Both the position numbers and the translations under genes were made by a program. The notes under the pieces are model-generated. The model did not search any database. It saw nothing but the letters and a program-made list of their open reading frames with translations, and had not been told where the DNA came from. From NCBI RefSeq assembly GCF_007747995.1, contig NZ_CP036276.1, positions 1,355,001-1,419,000 on the forward strand: a stretch of DNA of 64,000 nt, in the 5' to 3' direction. This DNA is from Symmachiella dynata (GTDB lineage: Bacteria; Planctomycetota; Planctomycetia; Planctomycetales; Planctomycetaceae). Below are positions 16,980-25,550 of the stretch, in pieces (the first letter of the stretch is position 1; each line of letters starts with the position of its first letter).

Positions 16980-17065
16980 TGCCATAATGGCACTGCCTGT
17001 CGCTTTGGGTGGGTGCTGCCGATATGGCAGGTTCCGGGTCGGTTTGCTCAACTGCCATAAATGGG
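16980..17065. promoter_or_regulatory. Array of TGCC-N5-GGCA palindromes upstream of hsp20 pair
   Basis: Two perfect 13-bp inverted repeats, TGCCATAATGGCA (16980-16992) and TGCCGATATGGCA (17017-17029; extended to CTGCC...GGCAG), and a degenerate third, TGCCATAAATGGG (17053-17065). Start-to-start spacings are 37 and 36 bp, so the sites are regularly spaced. The array lies about 290 bp before the first hsp20. Regular dyads at a stress gene look like operators for a dimeric regulator; which protein binds is unknown, and they could equally serve the divergent gene. Confidence 0.55.
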
Positions 17066-17352
17066 TTCTCGGGGATTTTGCCGAGAGGGGGTATGATTGG
17101 AATGGACTGTGGGGTGTCGCTGTAAGTGTTTATTTAGTATTGGGATATGGATATTGTTTCTGCTTGGTTTAACGTGATTGGACGATCTTCTACTGGGATT
17201 TTTTGGCAAATCGTTGCGGCGATAACAGATCGGCATGGAGGTTGCATTAAGGGTTGTCATCGGGCATTTGGAAGTCACAAGTCTCTGCCTGCTGCAGTGC
17301 GGAGACAGATGTTCGACGAATTCATCGTTACGACTGAAAGGAAGGTGAAATC

Positions 17353-17799
17353 ATGCTGAGCACTTCATTTCGAAAACATTGGGATCCGTGGCAAGAGTTG
17401 AATCGTTTGCCGGTGGACATGAATCGAATTTTTTCCGGGCTTTCCGACGCGGTGCGGACCGGAGCACAAGTTTTTCCGGCGATGAACGTCTTGTCGGGTG
17501 AAGACCGTTTGGTCGTCACCGCCGAGGTTGCTGGCGTCAATGCGGACGACATCGACATCACGGTCGAAGGTGACATGCTGACGATCAAAGGCAGTCGCTC
17601 TGTCGATGCGCTGGGAGAGGACGAGAAGTATCATCGTCGTGAACGGGGCACGGGCGAATTTTCGCGAACGTTGCGATTGCCGTTTGAGGTCGATGCGGCG
17701 CAGACCGAAGCGGAATACGCGCAAGGCGTATTGACGATCGTTCTGCACAAACCGGAAGCGAGCAAGCCCAAGAAGATTACGGTCAAACGCGCTTCCTGA
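17353..17799 (+). CDS. Hsp20/alpha-crystallin small heat-shock protein, first copy
   Basis: 148 residues, typical for the family. Alpha-crystallin domain at about 42-140, with the conserved strand LVVTAEVAGVNADDIDITVEGDMLTIKG, the AxxxxGVLTI motif as AEYAQGVLTIVL, and the C-terminal extension ending in KKITVK. These ATP-independent chaperones bind unfolding proteins in the cytoplasm. GGAAGGTG precedes the ATG. It is followed after 79 bp by a second, diverged hsp20 and preceded by a palindrome array, so the pair is probably co-regulated by stress. Confidence 0.95.
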   Translation: MLSTSFRKHWDPWQELNRLPVDMNRIFSGLSDAVRTGAQVFPAMNVLSGEDRLVVTAEVAGVNADDIDITVEGDMLTIKGSRSVDALGEDEKYHRRERGTGEFSRTLRLPFEVDAAQTEAEYAQGVLTIVLHKPEASKPKKITVKRAS

Positions 17800-17878
17800 A
17801 GCGCAATGACCAGCATGGGGATTGTCATGGGCGTCTGTTGATCAGGCGCAAAAGATAGAAGAAGAAAGGGAGGATATC

Positions 17879-18283
17879 ATGACTCAAACACAAGAGGCTT
17901 TGACCAAGAGTTGTTGTACGGCGGACAAAACCACAACGGAAAAAACTACCGAAGAGGTGTTGAATCCGCGCGTGGATATTTCGGAAACCAACGAGGCATT
18001 GATCCTGACGGTCGATCTGCCCGGCGTCGCTGAAGAAGATGTCGACATCACGTTGCACAAACAGGTGTTGACGATCGAAGCGAAGAAGTCGGAATGCATA
18101 CACGAGGGGGTCAACCCCTACTACGTCGAGCACTCCGCCGGACTTTACCAACGGCGGTTCAAACTGACCGAAGAGGTCGACCGGGACGGCATTGATGCGA
18201 CGCTCAAGGATGGCGTGTTGCGATTGACATTGCCCAAGGCGCAAGCCGAAGTGGCGCAGAAGATCAAGGTCATGACGGCGTAA
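17879..18283 (+). CDS. Hsp20/alpha-crystallin small heat-shock protein, second copy
   Basis: 134 residues from the ATG at 17879, chosen for the strong AGGGAGG box 5 bp upstream; an in-frame ATG at 17822 lacks a box. Core signatures are LILTVDLPGVAEEDVDITLHKQVLTIEA and DGVLRLTLPKA. The N-terminal arm is short with a CC pair (SCCTADK) at residues 11-12, unlike the first copy, and the C-terminal I-x-I/V anchor reads IKV. Sequence divergence from the neighbour suggests mixed oligomers or different clients; this is inference. A strong hairpin follows the stop. Confidence 0.95.
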   Translation: MTQTQEALTKSCCTADKTTTEKTTEEVLNPRVDISETNEALILTVDLPGVAEEDVDITLHKQVLTIEAKKSECIHEGVNPYYVEHSAGLYQRRFKLTEEVDRDGIDATLKDGVLRLTLPKAQAEVAQKIKVMTA

Positions 18284-18323
18284 GTCCCAGGTCGAGGACA
18301 TGGGGAATATGCCGGTAATTGCA

Positions 18324-18356
18324 GGGCGGCGCGAAAAGATATGAGTCGCGCCGCCC
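18324..18356 (+). terminator. Hairpin after the hsp20 pair
   Basis: Perfect 11-bp stem GGGCGGCGCGA / TCGCGCCGCCC with an 11-base loop, 40 bp after the second hsp20 stop. No run of T follows, so it is either a terminator without U-tract or an mRNA 3' stabiliser. Confidence 0.6.
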
Positions 18357-18506
18357 GCGGTTGTTCTTTGGGGCGTATCGAGTGTGGCTAGAAAAAACGC
18401 GTCCAGGAGGGTGGCAGCGATTGCGAAGCAATCGGTGTGCCGAAGGCACAAGACGCCGCAATTCAGCGTTCCTGGGCATTGCCGTCGGCATCTTGATCCG
18501 ACACGT

Positions 18507-18567
18507 TAATCGCGGCTTCTTGCCGGCTGCGCCGGCCCCGATTGCGGAAAGCAATCGCGGCCACCCG
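18507..18567. repeat. CGCGGCTTCTTGC hairpin repeat, copy 1
   Basis: About 60 bp: CGCGGCTTCTTGC, then the hairpin CCGGC-TGC-GCCGG, then the hairpin CGATTGC-ggaaa-GCAATCG, then CCACCC. A near-identical block lies at 49776-49836 beside miaB. In both places it stands in front of the 3' end of a minus-strand gene. Confidence 0.7.
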
Positions 18568-18572
18568 ACCAT

Positions 18573-18899
18573 CTAGAACAAACTGCCGCCATCCTCGTCG
18601 TCGGCTGGTTTCTTTTTGGCCGACTTGCGAGTTTTTTGTTCCACGGTCGATGTGGCATCGAAGGGGGCGGTGGTGAGGTTGCCTTGTTCGTCGACAGCGG
18701 TGAGCAGTTCGATTTTTTGCTCTGCTTGCTCCAAAGTCTGATAACAGGTTCGCAACAGGCCGATGCCTTCTTCGAAGCGTTTGAGCGAATGCTCCAATCC
18801 GCCGGAACCTTCTTCGAGTTCGCCGACGATTTGCTGCAATTGCTCCAGGGCTTCTTCAAACTTCGGGGCTGCGTTTTCTTTTTTGGCGCGTTTGGCCAT
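18573..18899 (-). CDS. xseB: Exodeoxyribonuclease VII small subunit
   Basis: 108 residues from the ATG at 18899. The XseB core KFEEALEQLQQIVGELEEGSGGLEHSLKRFEEGIGLLRTC is at about residues 13-53, in the family's usual three-helix arrangement, followed by a Lys/Asp-rich tail longer than in E. coli. XseB coats the long helical arm of XseA in the heteromeric nuclease that degrades single-stranded DNA from both ends. The gene starts 7 bp after the xseA stop, so the two form an operon. Confidence 0.92.
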   Translation of the reverse strand: MAKRAKKENAAPKFEEALEQLQQIVGELEEGSGGLEHSLKRFEEGIGLLRTCYQTLEQAEQKIELLTAVDEQGNLTTAPFDATSTVEQKTRKSAKKKPADDEDGGSLF

Positions 18900-18906
18900 G
18901 TTGGGT

Positions 18907-20178
18907 TTACTCCAAAAAGTCTTGCGGTTGGCCCGCGTCTGTCGATTCGATTTTACTAATGACCCGGCCGTCGGCGAGCAGCGACTGCAAGGTCGCTCCC
19001 GCCGGCGCGTCGTCGATCGTTTTGAGGAACTGAGTGGAGCCCGCGATCTTGCTGAGTGAATATCCGCGGCCCAAAACGGCCAACGGGCTGAGGGCATCCA
19101 GCGATGCGGATGAGGAGGCGAGTTGTTGCTTTGCGGTTTCCACAATCCGCTGCACCGCACGGCGGTTGCGGGCCTCGAGTTCGTCGAGGAGTTGTTGTAA
19201 ATCGTGGATCCGTTCAGCCGGTTGTGTGAAGACGCGCCGCGAGGCGAGTGCGTCGAGCTGTCGCCGTGCGGTGACTGCTTGTTGTTTCAAACCGCTGATC
19301 AGCCGGTTACGCATTTGTGCGATGCCCGCGCGGATGTCACGCACGTCGGGAACGACCAATTCGGCCGCTTCGCTGGGAGTCAAGGCCCGACGGTCGGCCA
19401 CCAAGTCGGCAATCGTCACGTCGATTTCGTGCCCCACGGCGCTGACAACGGGAATCGGGCAATCGTAAATCGCCCGTGCGACGATCTCTTCGTTGAACGC
19501 CCAGAGATCCTCCAGACTGCCGCCGCCCCGGCCCGTGATCACAACATCGACGCCCGGTATCTGTGGCACGGACCGCAGCGCGGCCGCAATTTCCGCTGCA
19601 GCACCCGGCCCCTGAACCAGGACCGGCAGAATCAAAATCTCCGCTGCCGGCCAGCGACGTGTGAGGACCTGCAACATATCGCGGACAGCGGCGCTGGTGG
19701 GACTGGTCACCAGCGCGATACGTTGCGGAATTGCCGGCAACGGTTGTTTGTGTTCCGGGTCAAACAGACCTTCGCCTGCCAGTTTTTCATGCAGTTGGCG
19801 AAACGCCAGTTCCAGCGCGCCCAACCCCTGCGGTTCGCACTGTTCGATGATCAATTGATACGAGCCGCGGGCTTCGTAAACTTCCACGCGACCGGCGGCG
19901 ACGACTTCTAACCCGTCGTGGAGGTCGAATTTCAAGCGATTGGCAGTTCCCCGCCACATGATCGCCCGCAACTGTGCGGAGTCGTCCTTGAGCGTGAGGT
20001 AACAATGCCCCGAGGCGGCGCGTGAAAGGTTCGAGATTTCGCCCGAGACCCAGACGAAGGGAAATTCGATTTCCAGGCAGTTTTTGATCTCCTGCGTGAG
20101 CTGGGAGACGGTCTTCAAGGGGACGTCGGGCATTGCGAAATCAGCTTGGTTGATCGGGGCAAACGAATGTTTTTCCAT
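18907..20178 (-). CDS. xseA: Exodeoxyribonuclease VII large subunit
   Basis: 423 residues from the ATG at 20178; the frame is open 73 codons further upstream, but that part is Cys/Arg-rich and unlike the family. N-terminal OB fold (VWVSGEISNLSRAASGHCYL and RAIMWR), then the catalytic core with LVTSPTSAAVRDML, TGRGGGSLEDLWAFNEE and VSAVGHEIDVTIADLVADRRALTPSEAAEL, then a long coiled arm that binds XseB. Function: ssDNA exonuclease in repair and recombination. Operon with xseB. Confidence 0.95.
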   Translation of the reverse strand: MEKHSFAPINQADFAMPDVPLKTVSQLTQEIKNCLEIEFPFVWVSGEISNLSRAASGHCYLTLKDDSAQLRAIMWRGTANRLKFDLHDGLEVVAAGRVEVYEARGSYQLIIEQCEPQGLGALELAFRQLHEKLAGEGLFDPEHKQPLPAIPQRIALVTSPTSAAVRDMLQVLTRRWPAAEILILPVLVQGPGAAAEIAAALRSVPQIPGVDVVITGRGGGSLEDLWAFNEEIVARAIYDCPIPVVSAVGHEIDVTIADLVADRRALTPSEAAELVVPDVRDIRAGIAQMRNRLISGLKQQAVTARRQLDALASRRVFTQPAERIHDLQQLLDELEARNRRAVQRIVETAKQQLASSSASLDALSPLAVLGRGYSLSKIAGSTQFLKTIDDAPAGATLQSLLADGRVISKIESTDAGQPQDFLE

Positions 20179-20447
20179 TACCGGCGGACTGGCAGTGTAT
20201 CGTGAACGGTAACGCTTGAACACTATTGCTGCCAGGGGCAATTTGGATCTTCCGAGTGTCCAAAACGGACACTGTGGCAACCTCACAGCACATCGCGTCG
20301 AATTTTTGCATTCCGACTTGATTCGATAACAGCGTCGGCAACAATAAACGCGGGAGGGCTCAAGCTCTTCTGGTTCAATCGCCCGCGGCTGTTTCATGGC
20401 GGCACAGCACGGAGGAAATCTTCCTTAATTTTTATGGAGAAACAGTC

Positions 20448-23117
20448 ATGCTTCGCCGACGCGTCAGCACAGTGGCCTTTTTGATGACGGCTTTGATTGC
20501 CCAAGCCGCGGTCGCCTCAGCCGCCGACACTGGATTTTTGGAACGGGTTTATACCGACGACGCCGGCAACCACAAATATACGGTGTTCGTTCCCAAGAAT
20601 TATGACGAATCGAAACAGTGGCCGGTGATTTTGTTCCTGCATAGTGCGGACCAGCGCGGGAATGATGGCCAAGCACAGGTTGAGCAAGGTTTGGGACCGG
20701 CGATCAAGGAGCAGGCGGACACCTTTCCCTTTATTGCCGTCTTTCCACAAGCTGAGGATACCAAGGGGCGGATTCTCACCGCCTGGTCGCCCGAATCGCC
20801 CGATGGGGCGCGGGCGTTGAAGATTTTGGAGAGGGTCGAAAAAGATTTCCGCGTTGATCCCCAACAGCGGATCGTGACCGGCTGGTCGATGGGGGGCTAC
20901 GGTACGTGGCTGATGGGGGCGGCGAAGCCCGATTTCTGGTCCGCCTTGGTACCGATCTCCGGTGGCGGCGATCCGGCAATTGCCAAAACGATCAAAGACA
21001 TCCCCGTGTGGTGCTTTCACGGCGCGAAGGATCCAGTCGTTAAAATCGCGGACGACCAACAGGTCATTGACGCCCTGCGCAAATTGGGGGCGAATCCGCA
21101 TTTCACCGTTTATCCCGAGGCTGAACACGATGCCTGGAAACTCGCCTATCGCGATCCCCGCTTGTATACCTGGATGCTCGATCCCGCAGCCCCTGTGAAA
21201 TCGACAGCGCCGCTGTTGGCCAAACCGCGCGATCGCTCAGTCGACGAGCAAAAAAGTCGCGATGCGGAACCGTTCGTTCCGGCATTGGAGATCCCGAGCG
21301 CAATCAGTGTGCGACTGGGGAATGACCTACTCAAGGCGATGGCTGAGACGATTCCACAAGTCACTCCGCCGGATGTGACGCGGGGAGTCATCGCCAACAT
21401 TGGGCAAGGATCATCAGTGCAAGGTGTCTCCTTCAGCACAACGCTGTATGGCATCAACTATTCCGGCCGGCTCGTGCGGGCGCGGGTCAAAGCGTACACC
21501 AAGGACAAGGTGAACGTGCAAGTCGGGCTGAGTGATGTGCGGATCAATATTAGCGGGGCCTCGATTACCGGATCGTCCGGACCGCTGGGAGGCGGGCGTT
21601 ACGCACAAGCCGGACCGATGAGCATCTCGCTGGGATATCGCCGACCGATTTGGATCAGCTTTGACGTGACGCCTTATATTGTGAATCAGCAATTGAAACT
21701 GCGCTTGCGCGGCACATACTTCCGCATTCCCGACGACAACTGGTCGGTGAGCGGTCCCAATGGGATCTCCGCGAGTGGTTTGGGCATGGATGAAGGCCGC
21801 ATCGCCAGCAGCTTGCGCAGCGGGTTGTACGGAAGTAAGAGCCGTATCGAAAACGAAATTCTGGCGGCGATTCCGCCGATGGTGGCGGAGTTGGAAAAGA
21901 AGATTGACCTCTCGCCCGCCGGGAAACTGGTGACCGGATTGTGGCCGTTGCCGGTGTACAAACCGCGCGTGCGGGTTTGGCCCCAATCGGTCAGTACCGA
22001 TGACAAAGGAATCTCGATCGTCTTGGGCGCAACGGCGGCCGCCATCAATGCCCGTCAAGCGCCGCCGCGGCCCCGTGTGATTGCGGCGGTGGGGCCCGAT
22101 GCACAGCAGGTTCCCCAGACCGAGGAGTTTCAATTTGGCCTGGCGCCAAACATGCTCGGCCCGTTGACGCAAATGCTGATCGACGACGACGCGGCCCGGA
22201 TTCATTTGCTGGATACGCCGATTGAAAATTTCAAAAAGTTGGCGGACCGCCAGTTTTTGTCCGAGGTGATTCCCGACTTGAAGCATTACGGACCCGACGT
22301 GCAGATTTGGTCGGAGTTGATCATGACCGAACCGCTGCAGATCGTCGATGCCCCCGCAAAGTCCGGTGGCGAAGAGGATGTCGCGCAATCGACAATGCGA
22401 CTGCAACTTCCGCGATTGTTGATTTCGCTGGCAATCAAAACCGATGCGTCCAGCGAGACCTGGACACCGTACGCGGAGCTAGAATTCTCCGCGTCACAAC
22501 GAGTGATTCCGACATTACAAAAACCGACGTCGCTCACGCGGGCATTGGCGCTGCAATGGCAAGGGCAACCGGAGTTGAATCTGCAAGCGCGGTTCGCACC
22601 CGACTTGAAGCCCGAAGATGACACGATTGATTTGCCGCGGATTCGCGAAGTGTTGTTGGCCGGTTGGGCGGAATTGACGGACGGCGGGACCGCTTCGCGG
22701 GTGGACATCGCTGATTTCGATCTCGGTTACAGCAAGCTGCGCGCCAATGACATCACGTGGGCTCCACCGCAAATCGTCACGACCTTCGGCGCTCCCGGCG
22801 TGAAGATCACGAATAACTTCGACCAGCCACTCGTCTATGAAACCAAAGGCCCCTATAGCGACTGGAGCGCGCCCTATACATTGCCGTCGGGCGAGTCGCA
22901 CTATTTCGCCATCACGTACCCGTTGATGTACCGCCGCCAAGTCAACGGCAGCTACCAGGTCTTCACTCTGCCGGTCGGATCACACTCCGCCTATTCGGCG
23001 CCCCTTGCAGGAAAACCACCGCAACTGTATCAGGCAAAAGAGCAACCCCAAGAAAATCCGACCAACGGCGAATCACCTATGAAGGACTCCGACGTGCAGA
23101 GTGCGACAGCGGAGTGA
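20448..23117 (+). CDS. Secreted alpha/beta hydrolase with large C-terminal domain
   Basis: 889 residues with a signal peptide ending near AVASAA. Residues about 30-245 are an esterase/PHB-depolymerase-like alpha/beta hydrolase: nucleophile S147 in GWSMGG, acid D195 in HGAKDP, base H227 in EAEHDAW. The remaining 620 residues are not a hydrolase; they are beta-rich with repeated segments (LYGINYSGRLVRARVKAY, VTPYIVNQQLKLRLRGTY) and resemble nothing I can name. The N-terminal part probably cleaves an ester in cell-envelope or external polymers; the tail may bind the substrate or the membrane. GGAG precedes the ATG. Monocistronic, divergent from xseA. Confidence 0.7.
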   Translation: MLRRRVSTVAFLMTALIAQAAVASAADTGFLERVYTDDAGNHKYTVFVPKNYDESKQWPVILFLHSADQRGNDGQAQVEQGLGPAIKEQADTFPFIAVFPQAEDTKGRILTAWSPESPDGARALKILERVEKDFRVDPQQRIVTGWSMGGYGTWLMGAAKPDFWSALVPISGGGDPAIAKTIKDIPVWCFHGAKDPVVKIADDQQVIDALRKLGANPHFTVYPEAEHDAWKLAYRDPRLYTWMLDPAAPVKSTAPLLAKPRDRSVDEQKSRDAEPFVPALEIPSAISVRLGNDLLKAMAETIPQVTPPDVTRGVIANIGQGSSVQGVSFSTTLYGINYSGRLVRARVKAYTKDKVNVQVGLSDVRINISGASITGSSGPLGGGRYAQAGPMSISLGYRRPIWISFDVTPYIVNQQLKLRLRGTYFRIPDDNWSVSGPNGISASGLGMDEGRIASSLRSGLYGSKSRIENEILAAIPPMVAELEKKIDLSPAGKLVTGLWPLPVYKPRVRVWPQSVSTDDKGISIVLGATAAAINARQAPPRPRVIAAVGPDAQQVPQTEEFQFGLAPNMLGPLTQMLIDDDAARIHLLDTPIENFKKLADRQFLSEVIPDLKHYGPDVQIWSELIMTEPLQIVDAPAKSGGEEDVAQSTMRLQLPRLLISLAIKTDASSETWTPYAELEFSASQRVIPTLQKPTSLTRALALQWQGQPELNLQARFAPDLKPEDDTIDLPRIREVLLAGWAELTDGGTASRVDIADFDLGYSKLRANDITWAPPQIVTTFGAPGVKITNNFDQPLVYETKGPYSDWSAPYTLPSGESHYFAITYPLMYRRQVNGSYQVFTLPVGSHSAYSAPLAGKPPQLYQAKEQPQENPTNGESPMKDSDVQSATAE

Positions 23118-23133
23118 TTGTTGTTTCGTTATC

Positions 23134-23520
23134 TTTAGCCACGGATTGAACACAGATCAAACACAGATTTAAAAGATGCTGGAGCTTATCCAAATTCAAA
23201 CTGATATCGCCCTGACGCATTTCGATCAATTTGGGCAACGCGTAACGATACGATCTTTCCGTTTTAATCCGTGTTACTAACGTTTCAAAGTTTTACATGC
23301 TGCGCAAATTTTCGTGTGGCGAGGCTTTTTGATGTTCCGGTGCATAGAAGCCATTTGAAAAATCGATGCTGAATGATCCGACAGGTTGTTTTACGTCGGA
23401 AATCATTCGGCCACCGTTCTTGACAAGGATCGCCGTGCACGACGACAAGCCGTCGGTTTGGGACTTTGCGGTTTCACTCCCGCGAATCTGTGTTTTATCT
23501 GTGTTCAATCTGTGGCTAAA
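23134..23520. mobile_element. MITE-like element with 36-bp terminal inverted repeats
   Basis: TTTAGCCACGGATTGAACAC... at 23134-23169 is matched in inverted orientation by ...GTTCAATCTGTGGCTAAA at 23485-23520 with two mismatches over 36 bp. The 387-bp segment has no convincing gene (a 71-codon minus frame at 23293-23508 is the only open one). The right end resembles the segment at 59336-59410. It fills the whole spacer between the hydrolase and fxsA. Confidence 0.7.
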
Positions 23521-23550
23521 TAAACCGTCCCTTTGAGGAAACCAATCCGC

Positions 23551-24033
23551 GTGTTATTTCGTTTGATATTGTTGTTCACGATCGTACCGTTTGCCGAACT
23601 GGTGTTGTTGTTGTGGCTTAGTGACGTCACGAGTTGGCAATTTACGGTGCTGTTGGTGCTGGTGACCGGTGTGGTCGGCGCTTGGTTGGCGCGACTGCAG
23701 GGGTGGCAGACGTGGCAAAAGATTCAGCGACAACTTTCCAGCGGCGAAGCACCCGCCGGGACGCTGGTCGATGCGCTGTTGATCTTTGTTGCCGGAGCAC
23801 TGTTATTGACGCCGGGAATCTTGACCGATGCGGTCGGTTTCAGCTTGCTGATTCCCCCCGCGCGAGCCGTGATTAAGAAATGGTTGTCAGCCAAGTTTCG
23901 CGGCAGCATGGTGATGCAAGGGCAGGGGGCGGCGGCGCAATTTTGGGCCGGGACGCAGAATTCGCAAAACCGGCACAACGAGCAGATTATCGAAGTTCAA
24001 GCGACGCATAAAACGGACTCGGACCACGACTAA
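23551..24033 (+). CDS. fxsA: FxsA family membrane protein
   Basis: 160 residues from GTG at 23551, preceded by TTGAGGAA; a TTG at 23533 would add six residues but overlaps that ribosome-binding box. Family features: first helix LFTIVPFAELVLLLWL, second TVLLVLVTGVVGAWLARLQG, and the helical pair around GTLVDALLIFVAGALLLTPGILTDAVGFSLLIPP. FxsA is an inner-membrane protein named for suppressing phage F exclusion when overproduced in E. coli; its normal job is not known. The C-terminal hydrophilic tail ends in KTDSDHD. The MITE-like element ends 13 bp before the TTG. Confidence 0.88.
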   Translation: MLFRLILLFTIVPFAELVLLLWLSDVTSWQFTVLLVLVTGVVGAWLARLQGWQTWQKIQRQLSSGEAPAGTLVDALLIFVAGALLLTPGILTDAVGFSLLIPPARAVIKKWLSAKFRGSMVMQGQGAAAQFWAGTQNSQNRHNEQIIEVQATHKTDSDHD

Positions 24034-24203
24034 TCGCCCGTTGAATACCGGGGAAACCCTGCTGTCCAAGCCAGCTGAGGCATCTGGCTGCCGGACCGGG
24101 GCCAAAATTTGCCTTATGGGAATTCGTGAGCTAGGTTTGTCAGAACCGAAATTCGGTATGCGGACCAACCCCCCTCTCTGTCGTGACAGAAACGAGAATT
24201 CCG

Positions 24204-24338
24204 ATGAGTGAATGGCCGGAATATTACTACAAAACGCTCATGCACAGCTGGCGCACCATGGGGCCAGCGGAATATGGTTACGTCCTCGTGACGATCGGCA
24301 TCATCGGCTATCTGATGATGAAGAGTACGTCTAAGTAG
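24204..24338 (+). CDS. 44-residue single-pass membrane protein
   Basis: ATG at 24204 to TAG at 24338. Polar, Tyr/Trp-rich N-terminus (MSEWPEYYYKTLMHSWRTM) and one hydrophobic helix at about residues 24-40 (YGYVLVTIGIIGYLMM) ending in KSTSK. The order of polar head, helix and basic end is a plausible small inner-membrane protein. Codon use matches neighbours. No strong ribosome-binding box is visible, which lowers confidence. Function unknown. Confidence 0.5.
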   Translation: MSEWPEYYYKTLMHSWRTMGPAEYGYVLVTIGIIGYLMMKSTSK

Positions 24339-24459
24339 GCTTGAGGCTTGAGGTGACAGGCTTGAGGGTTGGCCGTTGAGAACCAAACGGCGCAGGCCAA
24401 AATTTGGTCCACGCCGCCCCTATTCTGGCCACCGGCCACTGACCACCGGCCACTAATTT

Positions 24460-24497
<38 letters not shown>

Positions 24498-24502
24498 GCA
24501 CG

Positions 24503-25357
24503 TCACCCAATCTGCTTAACCGCTTTGCGGACGTTTGACAGACAAACTTCGATGTCCGAGACCGGATTCTCGTGGTTTTCTTCGTACTCCACTGCCAGCG
24601 AATACTTGTAGTCATTCTTTTTGAGCAGTTTGAGGCAGCCGACTACGTCCAGGTCTCCTTCGCCGAGGATCGTCATGATTTTGGCATCCTTGACGTCCTT
24701 CAGGTGTACGCCGTATAGGCGGTCGCTCAGGCGGTCGATGGCTTCTACGGGGTCTTCATTGCTCCGCAGGAAATGCCCCGTGTCGACGCAGGCTCCCACG
24801 CGGGGATTTCGCCCTTTAACGATGTCCACCACGTCGTCGATCTTGTCGTATTTTGCCCCGGGACCGTGGTTGTGGATGGCGATGTTGATGGCGTATTCTT
24901 CGACCAACTTGTCTAGCAAATCGAACGTCGCTTTGTTTTTTTCCGGGTTGGCACTGAGTGTTTCGACGCCAATGGCTTTGGCAAAATCAAAAAACGCACG
25001 GGCCTGTGTTTCGTCTTTGCTGAACGGCAGCACACCGAAGGCAATCAACTTGACGTTGGCAGCGTCGAGCATTTTTTTGTATTTGGCTACCTGGGCGGGG
25101 ACCGTACTGACCGGTATGTGATTGGGGTAGGCTTCCCAGTAGTGCAGTCCCAGTTTGTCCGTCGTTTCCAGCGCTTTGGTCACGTCGAAGCCGCGAAGCG
25201 AATAGCTTTGAATCCCCATGCGGAAACCGGCATAAGGATCTTTCTCGGCGGCGAATAGCGGCGAGGTGATGCCGGGGACCAAGGTGGCGGCAGCCGCGAC
25301 GGCGGTCGTCTTCATAAATTGTCGGCGCGAGGCGGGCGAATCAACGGTTGGGGACAT
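24503..25357 (-). CDS. Exported sugar phosphate isomerase/epimerase-like TIM-barrel protein
   Basis: 284 residues from the ATG at 25357, which has GGAGAAGA upstream. A Tat signal is clear (SRRQFMKTTAVAAAATLV). The mature part is an AP-endonuclease-2/xylose-isomerase-like barrel: GMGIQSYSLRG-type start, NIAIHNHGPG, GACVDTGHFLRS, VHLKDVKD and GEGDLDVVGCLKLL give the metal ligands His, Asp, His and Glu in the usual order. Planctomycetes carry many such proteins, thought to act on sugars or cyclitols outside the cytoplasm. Substrate unknown. Confidence 0.8.
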   Translation of the reverse strand: MSPTVDSPASRRQFMKTTAVAAAATLVPGITSPLFAAEKDPYAGFRMGIQSYSLRGFDVTKALETTDKLGLHYWEAYPNHIPVSTVPAQVAKYKKMLDAANVKLIAFGVLPFSKDETQARAFFDFAKAIGVETLSANPEKNKATFDLLDKLVEEYAINIAIHNHGPGAKYDKIDDVVDIVKGRNPRVGACVDTGHFLRSNEDPVEAIDRLSDRLYGVHLKDVKDAKIMTILGEGDLDVVGCLKLLKKNDYKYSLAVEYEENHENPVSDIEVCLSNVRKAVKQIG

Positions 25358-25550
25358 GTTCTTCTCCAAAATGGGGGGATGACGCAAATTGTCGGTCGGT
25401 TCATCATAACCAACTTTTTAGCCCGAGGGGATGCTGCCGCACGATTTCTGGGGCGTGGCAGGCGACTTCCCTGGGTGAGCCGCCTATAATACAGGGGTCC
25501 TGCGCTGGACGTGCGCGCAGCAACACCATGATTCACAAGGAGCACCCCCC

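Noticed and set aside
16980-17230. Sigma-54 promoter near hsp20 (TGGCAC, TTGGCAAATCGTTGC)
   Set aside because: The spacing between the GG and GC elements is off by one base in both candidates.
23293-23508. 71-codon minus frame inside the MITE-like element
   Set aside because: Its beginning is the terminal inverted repeat; no ribosome-binding site and no family.
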